The position numbers and the translations under genes were made by a program. This document shows, piece by piece, positions 61,601 to 64,000 of a stretch of 64,000 nt of DNA; position 1 is the first letter of the stretch, and the number at the start of each line of letters is the position of its first letter. Location: NCBI GenBank assembly GCA_037179385.1, contig CM074187.1:13579450-13643449 (forward strand). The letters run 5' to 3'. Under the pieces are notes generated by a model. The model did not search any database, had not been told where the DNA came from, and was given only the letters and a program-made list of their open reading frames with translations. The stretch comes from Holothuria scabra. Lineage: Eukaryota > Echinodermata > Holothuroidea > Aspidochirotida > Holothuriidae.

Positions 61601-62978
61601 GCTTCCTGGCCAGTTCAACTCACATAGGGCAAGCCATTTGCCTAAAAAATGCTTCTAAAAGAATTTATGTGGATACTTTTTGGTTTCCCAAAAGGGATTA
61701 CCTATTGAGTTACCTACTGTAATGCAGATGTAACCTTTGCAAAAATATTGTAGGATTGTGCATTTTAGGGCTGGAGAATACTGTGGTTTGTTGACTTCCT
61801 TAACGTTGGCACTGGTACCCAGGTATTCCTACAGTAATTCACTGGAGGACTACATAAAGCTTTTGTTCACTGTCTTAAGCCAATGCAGTGTTTCATTCAG
61901 ATTGTTTTCATGACTCATGCCAGCCAAAATCAATGTCAACTTGGACAACTTAACAATTTCTAACCAATTGGTTTTAGTCAGGCTAGCGACGACCCTTTTC
62001 CAGTTGTGGCTCACTTGTTTTCTCTACTCCTTTGCCTATGCTGATCACCAAGCACAATGGCAGTAGGTTCCATTAAAACTAGTCTTCAGTATGACCCCCC
62101 TTGGAGATGAATTCCAGAAATCAGTATGGCTGCACGCCTTACAAGACAGAAGCTCTTACCCCATGACCATGTAATGGGTCAATTGGTTATTAAATTATCC
62201 GTTTCAGAACTGTTTCAAAATCCAGTTTTGATTAGTATAAGTAGTCGACCATAATAGATCTAATAGAAATGTAAATGGAATTTATGTTATGGGACCTGTC
62301 ACTTTTGAAAATCATCTTTTGGGTCATTTTGCTGCAAAAATATGATTTTCATGAATTTTGAGAATTTCATATCATCATGTATTAATTAGCTATCCTAAGT
62401 ATATAAATTTTCGACAATATTGACCTCTTCTTTGGAAGCTATGGGATGAAATTTTCTGTCACAGGCTCGGGGCCTATAAACAATTTTCTTTGATGAGTAA
62501 CTTCACACATATAACATCATCATATTTCTGGGCATTGCAGTTCATTAGATGAAAGTAGAAATGATTATTAAGTATTAAACTTGCGTCATCGAGATCTACA
62601 GTAATCGCCTGTCGTCCTGAGAATTTTTTTGACCAGAGGGCCATTTTTTGTTGACTCAGTTTTGAACCCTCTGGCCTTGGAAGTTTACAGATGCCACAGC
62701 TTTTTCAAGGCCATTATTTGGAACAAAATCATAGGATCTCTTGCAGAATGGCATAAATTCTTCTGCAAGTTTAGCAGTCATACCCTTGTCAACAAAGATC
62801 ACTACTTTGTTTCTCTAAAAGCTGCCAGTTGATTAAATACAAATCTGTGCTACAATACCTGAACTTTTCATATCGATCTGAAGCACATACTCCAATTTTG
62901 CACAGAATTTGTGAAGTTCTGTGCTGTTGTCTGTGATAGGTCCATCTTCATGCTCTGTTTTTAAAGCCTGAATACAGC
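28580..62978 (-). CDS. FYCO1: FYVE and coiled-coil domain autophagy adaptor 1 (FYCO1), 16 exons, 5' end not placed
   Basis: Sixteen exons join in consistent phase to give 1,505 residues (human FYCO1 is about 1,478); numbering here starts at the first complete codon seen. Order: RUN domain (about 1-160), coiled coil (about 190-1165), FYVE finger (1170-1226), acidic linker with an LC3-interacting motif (FEVI, 1351-1354), and GOLD domain (about 1383-1505). The known role of the family is to bind PI3P through FYVE, LC3 through the LIR, Rab7 and kinesin through the coiled coil, and so drive plus-end microtubule transport of late endosomes and autophagosomes. RUN landmarks include KKDYWDYF and AWPTFAR; GOLD landmarks include FDNTFSR. 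The N-terminal ~20 residues are missing. The gene converges on the Patched-domain gene. Identity is close to certain; the weakest junction is the first exon. Confidence 0.95.
30235..30565 (+). repeat. Dispersed repeat, copy A
   Basis: Clearly related, in opposite orientation, to 43971-44500. Shared stretches include TTCCAGTGAACGAAGGTCAA, CTACTGCTTGCTTTTC and GTTAAGCAGGAAGTC. A plus-strand open frame here (30197-30484) is this repeat, not a gene. Confidence 0.8.
30638..30801 (-). CDS. FYCO1: FYCO1 exon: GOLD domain
   Basis: It encodes residues 1432-1485, with SIAFKVSY at the start and [13 protein letters not shown] at the end, matching GIYMLIFDNTFSR. Acceptor CCTTTCAG, donor GTAGGT, phase 2. 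Confidence 0.94.
30802..33024 (-). other. FYCO1 intron, nothing recognised
   Basis: AT-rich, CpG-poor intronic sequence with no repeat or gene I can identify. Confidence 0.5.
33025..33172 (-). CDS. FYCO1: FYCO1 exon: first part of GOLD domain
   Basis: It encodes residues 1383-1431. The strands include [19 protein letters not shown], matching YSLIPITVAEAGLTISWVF of the vertebrate GOLD domain. Acceptor CTTTCAG, donor GTACGA. Confidence 0.93.
33457..33600 (-). CDS. FYCO1: FYCO1 exon: LC3-interacting region
   Basis: It encodes residues 1335-1381. The segment [11 protein letters not shown] lines up with the vertebrate LIR (AVFDIITDEE). The core FEVI (33540-33551) has an aromatic residue at position 1, isoleucine at position 4 and acidic neighbours, as LC3/GABARAP ligands require. 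Phase 2 at both ends. Confidence 0.92.
34044..34394 (-). CDS. FYCO1: FYCO1 exon: last FYVE zinc ligands and acidic linker
   Basis: It opens with [10 protein letters not shown], giving the last two FYVE ligands (C1223, C1226) within a canonical RVC motif. The rest is a low-complexity, Ser/Thr- and Glu/Asp-rich linker to residue 1333, expected to be disordered. Donor AA|GTGAGA in phase 2. Confidence 0.93.
35173..35297 (-). CDS. FYCO1: FYCO1 exon: FYVE zinc finger core
   Basis: It encodes residues 1176-1216 with six of the eight zinc ligands: C1179, C1182, C1195, C1198, C1203 and C1206. The PI3P-binding RRHHCR motif is intact at 1191-1196. Acceptor TTTTAG|GTT, donor GTAAGC, ends in phase 2. A tandem repeat array begins about 60 bp upstream of the acceptor. 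Confidence 0.96.
35361..35784. repeat. Minisatellite, 14-16 bp unit
   Basis: About 25 copies of GGTACAGTCATCAAAA and variants (GTTACAGTCAT, GGTACAGCCATCAAAA). It lies in the FYCO1 intron immediately upstream (in gene sense) of the FYVE core exon. Confidence 0.95.
36468..36760. repeat. C- and A-rich minisatellite, ~45-60 bp unit
   Basis: Irregular repeats of CCCCTATCCCTTTCCCC followed by ATAAAAGTAAACAAAAA-like stretches, with a poly-A run at about 36500-36518. Same FYCO1 intron as the 16-bp minisatellite. Confidence 0.8.
36956..37043 (-). CDS. FYCO1: FYCO1 exon: end of coiled coil and FYVE WxxD motif
   Basis: It encodes residues 1147-1175. [13 protein letters not shown] matches the DKDALWQKSDALE segment of vertebrate FYCO1. 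The FYVE entry motif W1170-x-x-D (WIDDKD) closes the exon. Donor GTATGC. Confidence 0.93.
38035..38153 (-). CDS. FYCO1: FYCO1 exon: coiled coil
   Basis: It encodes residues 1107-1145 beginning [15 protein letters not shown], with heptads to the end. Acceptor TTCAAAAG, donor GTAATT, ending in phase 2. Confidence 0.9.
38596..38972. mobile_element. hAT-type MITE with perfect 8-bp target duplication
   Basis: Ends TAGGGCTGTGAAC and GTTCACAGCCCTA are perfect inverted repeats. CACTCAGC flanks both sides (38588-38595 and 38973-38980). The interior has paired AGCGATTAATCGC motifs near both ends. Confidence 0.92.
39750..39880 (-). repeat. tRNA-derived SINE head
   Basis: On the minus strand, GGTTGCTGGTTCAAGCCC resembles a pol III B box with the upstream TTGCAATTCAAA arm. 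No cloverleaf can be drawn, so it is not a tRNA gene. Confidence 0.5.
40019..40041 (+). repeat. G-quadruplex-type tract
   Basis: Five consecutive G3-4 runs separated by single A (GGGAGGGGAGGGGAGGGG). It lies in a FYCO1 intron on the non-transcript strand. Confidence 0.85.
40413..40460 (-). CDS. FYCO1: FYCO1 exon: coiled coil (48 bp)
   Basis: A 16-codon phase-0 exon (1091-1106, [16 protein letters not shown]). Acceptor TTATCTTCAG, donor GTAGGC. It is supported by heptad pattern and phase continuity rather than by length. Confidence 0.85.
41284..41890 (+). repeat. Tandem repeat of ~130-150 bp containing TGACCTTTGACC
   Basis: Units share GATGACCTTTGACCT, CCACATACT and AAGTTTCCTATCTTGAGATA; about four units, the second broken by a GGAT microsatellite (about 41455-41495). 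Confidence 0.85.
42363..42434 (-). CDS. FYCO1: FYCO1 exon: coiled coil
   Basis: A 72-bp phase-0 exon encoding [12 protein letters not shown] and following heptads (1067-1090). Acceptor TTTTTCTCACAG, donor GTAGGC. It could be skipped without a frameshift. Confidence 0.9.
43064..43205 (+). repeat. SINE-family copy
   Basis: Contains GCAATGGAGTAGAGAAAACA, CCAGTGAGTCACAACTGG and GGGCCCTAAAACTCCATC, then a CTAACTAAC tail. Confidence 0.75.
43971..44500 (-). repeat. Dispersed repeat, copy B, with internal tandem duplication
   Basis: Inverted relative to copy A. Its left end is duplicated in tandem: 43971-44090 and 44101-44220, period 130, sharing AACATGTATGATATTTCCAT and AAAAGGGAGGTTTGGTGGGG. Confidence 0.8.
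44613..44753 (-). CDS. FYCO1: FYCO1 exon: coiled coil
   Basis: It encodes 47 residues (1020-1066) of heptad-rich coiled coil beginning [12 protein letters not shown]. Phase 0 at both ends; acceptor CTTAACAG, donor GTAAGA. Confidence 0.93.
45612..48110 (-). CDS. FYCO1: FYCO1 giant coiled-coil exon (833 codons)
   Basis: A single 2,499-bp exon in phase 0 at both ends encodes residues 187-1019, almost entirely heptad-rich with Glu, Lys, Gln and Leu and few glycine or proline residues. A proline/glycine-bearing hinge appears around the SSPKGQEGG segment (plus-strand about 47160-47190). By family knowledge this region dimerises and binds Rab7 and kinesin; the exact sites cannot be placed from sequence alone. 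Vertebrate FYCO1 also encodes its coiled coil largely in one very long exon. Confidence 0.95.
48393..49513. mobile_element. Older TA-flanked palindromic MITE, split by a younger copy
   Basis: Left part 48393-48671 and right part 49238-49513 form one element when the inserted copy is set aside. TA flanks it at 48391-48392 and 49514-49515. Confidence 0.8.
48674..49235. mobile_element. Younger TA-flanked palindromic MITE nested in its own family
   Basis: Starts AAGTGTACCTAAAGTCAAAA and ends with the inverted form GAGGTACACTT. TA lies at 48672-48673 and 49236-49237. Arms are inverted copies of each other over most of their length. Confidence 0.85.
49801..49985. mobile_element. hAT-type MITE with perfect 8-bp target duplication, 185 bp
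   Basis: Ends CAGTGTTGTAAC and the complement of GATTACAACACTG. TTCATGAC flanks both sides (49793-49800 and 49986-49993). The interior is full of GACTCAAGTCAC-type motifs. Confidence 0.92.
49985..51534. repeat. Near-identical tandem duplication, period 792 bp
   Basis: Copies 49985-50740 and 50777-51534 differ at only a few bases or indels by eye. A 36-bp unmatched spacer separates them. Lies in the FYCO1 intron between the RUN and giant coiled-coil exons. Confidence 0.95.
51535..52366. mobile_element. CCGTATTTACTC element, left end truncated
   Basis: Right end GGGGGCGTTTAATAGAGTG then AATACGG is the complement of the 61-kb copy's left end. The left end begins abruptly at CTATTAAACGCCC where the tandem duplication ends. 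It has about 450 bp of interior absent from the other copy. Confidence 0.8.
52731..52950 (-). CDS. FYCO1: FYCO1 exon: end of RUN domain and linker
   Basis: It encodes residues 114-186 with [24 protein letters not shown], and [13 protein letters not shown], closely matching the vertebrate TEVQFDLA, AWPTFARR and PPSRSSSMSS segments. Acceptor TGTACAG|CC; donor GTATGC; ends in phase 0. Confidence 0.95.
53886..55015 (-). pseudogene. LINE fragment (CR1/L2-like reverse transcriptase 3' part), decayed
   Basis: The minus strand reads [13 protein letters not shown] and HMYLDGTKV, where the catalytic Tyr-Ala-Asp-Asp box is altered. Further on, in another frame, [12 protein letters not shown] appears (about 54288-54335), followed by a 3' tail rich in A/T. 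Frameshifts and stops show it is dead. Confidence 0.75.
55016..55235 (+). repeat. LINE 3' end fragment with (ATT)n tail
   Basis: The plus strand reads [19 protein letters not shown] and [10 protein letters not shown] then stop, typical of the end of a LINE ORF2. GGCGCTTTACGGTATAAGAA and (ATT)n follow. It is head to head with the minus-strand fragment. Confidence 0.75.
56820..57065 (-). repeat. tRNA-derived SINE, best copy
   Basis: On the minus strand: a B-box-like CTGTTCAAGTCCTG head (about 57005-57035), then the body CCTGCCATTATGC, GGAGAACAAGCCAGTGAGCC, and the tail TAAAACTCCATCTAACC. Confidence 0.75.
57289..57797. mobile_element. TA-flanked palindromic MITE, uninterrupted copy
   Basis: Same family as 48674-49235: AAGTGTACCCCAAGTCAAAA at the left, GGGTACACTT at the right, TA at 57287-57288 and 57798-57799. 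It gives the reference order for the nested pair. Confidence 0.85.
57954..58060 (-). CDS. FYCO1: FYCO1 exon: RUN domain, RYSLVH helix
   Basis: It encodes residues 78-112 ([16 protein letters not shown] and LGDTLQQC), aligned with TSLGKGRAFIRYSLVH of vertebrates. Acceptor TTGAAG|GT, donor GTAGGT, ending in phase 2. Confidence 0.93.
58925..59035 (+). repeat. SINE-family fragment
   Basis: Contains CCACTGAGCCACAACTGG and AACTCCATCTAAGCT. Confidence 0.65.
59818..60171. mobile_element. hAT-type MITE, older relative of 38596-38972
   Basis: Colinear with the other copy over its whole length, with TAGGGCTGTGAAC at the left and GTTCACAGCTCTA at the right. Flanks GTCAGTGG and GTTAGTGA match at 6 of 8, so the insertion looks older. 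Confidence 0.85.
60250..60362 (-). CDS. FYCO1: FYCO1 exon: RUN domain core
   Basis: It encodes residues 41-77 with [12 protein letters not shown] and NDGIRFV, nearly identical to vertebrate FYCO1. It starts with two bases that complete an alanine codon from the previous exon and ends in phase 0 before a GTTTGT donor. Confidence 0.93.
61177..61560. mobile_element. CCGTATTTACTC element, TA-flanked, internally deleted
   Basis: Ends CCGTATTTACTCTATTAAAC and the complement GAGTAAATACGG, flanked by TA (61175-61176 and 61561-61562). A poly-G run lies next to the right end. Confidence 0.85.
61930..62110 (-). repeat. SINE-family copy
   Basis: Minus-strand match to the same family: complement contains GCAAAGGAGTAGAGAAAACA and GTGAGCCACAACTGG. 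Confidence 0.7.
62859..62978 (-). CDS. FYCO1: FYCO1 exon: start of RUN domain
   Basis: It encodes residues 1-39 including [13 protein letters not shown], matching the GEPITDDST segment of vertebrate FYCO1. The acceptor at 62979-62980 gives phase 1 and a helix that lines up with the vertebrate N-terminus. A second acceptor at 62968-62969 would start the exon at 62967 in phase 0. The donor GTATTG follows 62859. Confidence 0.85.
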
Positions 62979-64000
62979 CTGAAAAATAATGAAACATGCA
63001 AAAGAATCATCACTGTCAGCTCTCAGCATGTTCAGATGGTTACAATGAGAGTAAAATTACTTTTGTCAAATCTTTACATGTACATCCAACCCCTTTTGGT
63101 TTTGGGGGTTTCCCAAAAGGGAATACCTACAGTATGCAGTTATGCAGGCCTGATCTGACAAAATATTGTATTAGGTACCAGAGGTATTTCAATTTATTAA
63201 AGAAGTTAGCTGTTCACTGTGTAACACCAACTGCCCCTTTAATTAAAATTAGTTTTGAAGAATAAAGCCTGGCAATATCGTTTTTAATGTGGACAACTGT
63301 GTCTTTATTGTTACATATTAAAATAACCCAAATATATTATATTTCTTCTACTTCATCTATTTGTTTCCAATTTACTTTTACCTTAACAGCTAGACTTGTT
63401 TAATACTGCACATTTCAAACTTTAGAGATGGTTAGTTGTGACCACATAAATATCTTACCTCCTTTGAAATGTATCTAACCTTTATTGAGCTTTGAGAAAC
63501 ATGAAGGGTATCTACAGTACCACATTTAAAAAAAGATTTAGAAACTATGGAAGCTAGATTAAAGCCCACAGAGGGACGGATTTTAAATTATAGTATTAGC
63601 AGCTTGAGAGAAACAATCCTTAAGCAGTTACAGTATTTCATTACCCCATCTGGAAATATTTCAGAATACAGTTTTGATTTTAAAAATCCATAACATAACA
63701 GCACAATGTACCCAATTATTTGAAGGCAATTTTGTAGGCATTAAAAGACCAACTGCAATAAACTGCAGATACAGCAACTAGTTACTGAAAACTGTATGCC
63801 AAATGGATTTGATTTGCTGGGATATACTGCAGAAGGTGATGGCAATGGTTAATTGTGAAAAGAGCTACAGAAAGCCTACCTGTACATGTAAGGGTTCTAC
63901 CTTGGGTTCTAGAGGTTGTGGAGTGTTAGTAGTCTGTGGGGTAAACTTATCTGCCAGCTTTGACACAAAACCGAGAGGAAACTACTGCATCACCTCTTCA
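62979..64000 (-). other. FYCO1 upstream intron or 5' region
   Basis: It should lie in the first FYCO1 intron or 5' region. Apart from the candidate exon at 63880-63957, no exon encoding the expected N-terminal ~20 residues and no promoter was recognised. Confidence 0.4.
63880..63957 (-). CDS. Candidate upstream or cassette exon
   Basis: A 78-bp block in open frame encodes LADKFTPQTTNTPQPLEP and eight more residues. A pyrimidine-rich acceptor precedes it and a good donor (CAG|GTAGGC) follows. It could splice in frame to the alternative FYCO1 acceptor before 62967, but it does not resemble the expected FYCO1 N-terminus. It may be a lineage-specific exon, part of another gene, or chance. Confidence 0.25.

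Overview
This is a eukaryotic (animal) genomic window. It is AT-rich by eye, has spliced protein-coding genes with GT-AG introns, long introns, and many small transposons. The two recognisable genes resemble animal families. The FYCO1-type protein keeps nearly the length and domain order of the vertebrate protein, so an invertebrate deuterostome such as an echinoderm or hemichordate is a reasonable guess, but the window alone does not fix the species.

Layout. Positions 1-20,950 hold no gene I can support. This is transposon-rich intergenic DNA: a 1.35-kb element with terminal inverted repeats (2,860-4,204); two long decayed hAT-type elements with matching ends and 8-bp target duplications (6,496-8,223 and 11,461-13,959); a tandem pair of hairpin elements (9,528-10,178); a short hAT-type element (19,155-19,321); and a polypurine tract. 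Positions 21,046-25,068 (+) hold a two-exon Patched-domain membrane protein of 886 residues that appears complete. From 28,580 to at least 62,978 (-) lies FYCO1, read as 16 exons joined in consistent phase and giving 1,505 visible residues. The order is RUN domain, a very long coiled coil (one 2,499-bp exon carries 833 codons), FYVE zinc finger, an LC3-interacting motif and a C-terminal GOLD domain. Only about 20 N-terminal residues are missing; they should lie beyond the right edge or in an exon I could not place.

The two genes converge tail to tail, with 3.5 kb between their stop codons. The FYCO1 introns carry many repeats: TA-flanked palindromic elements (one inserted inside another of its own family), hAT-type short elements, tRNA-derived SINE copies, LINE 3' fragments, a near-identical 0.76-kb tandem duplication and two minisatellites.

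Functionally the two genes are unrelated neighbours. FYCO1-type proteins link PI3P- and LC3-positive late endosomes or autophagosomes to kinesin for plus-end transport. Patched-domain proteins are 12-pass RND-type membrane transporters. CpG dinucleotides are common left of about 25.5 kb and scarce through most of the FYCO1 unit, which fits germline gene-body methylation of FYCO1. I found no new gene system; the most notable observations are the transposon insertions with readable target duplications and the intact FYVE and LIR motifs.
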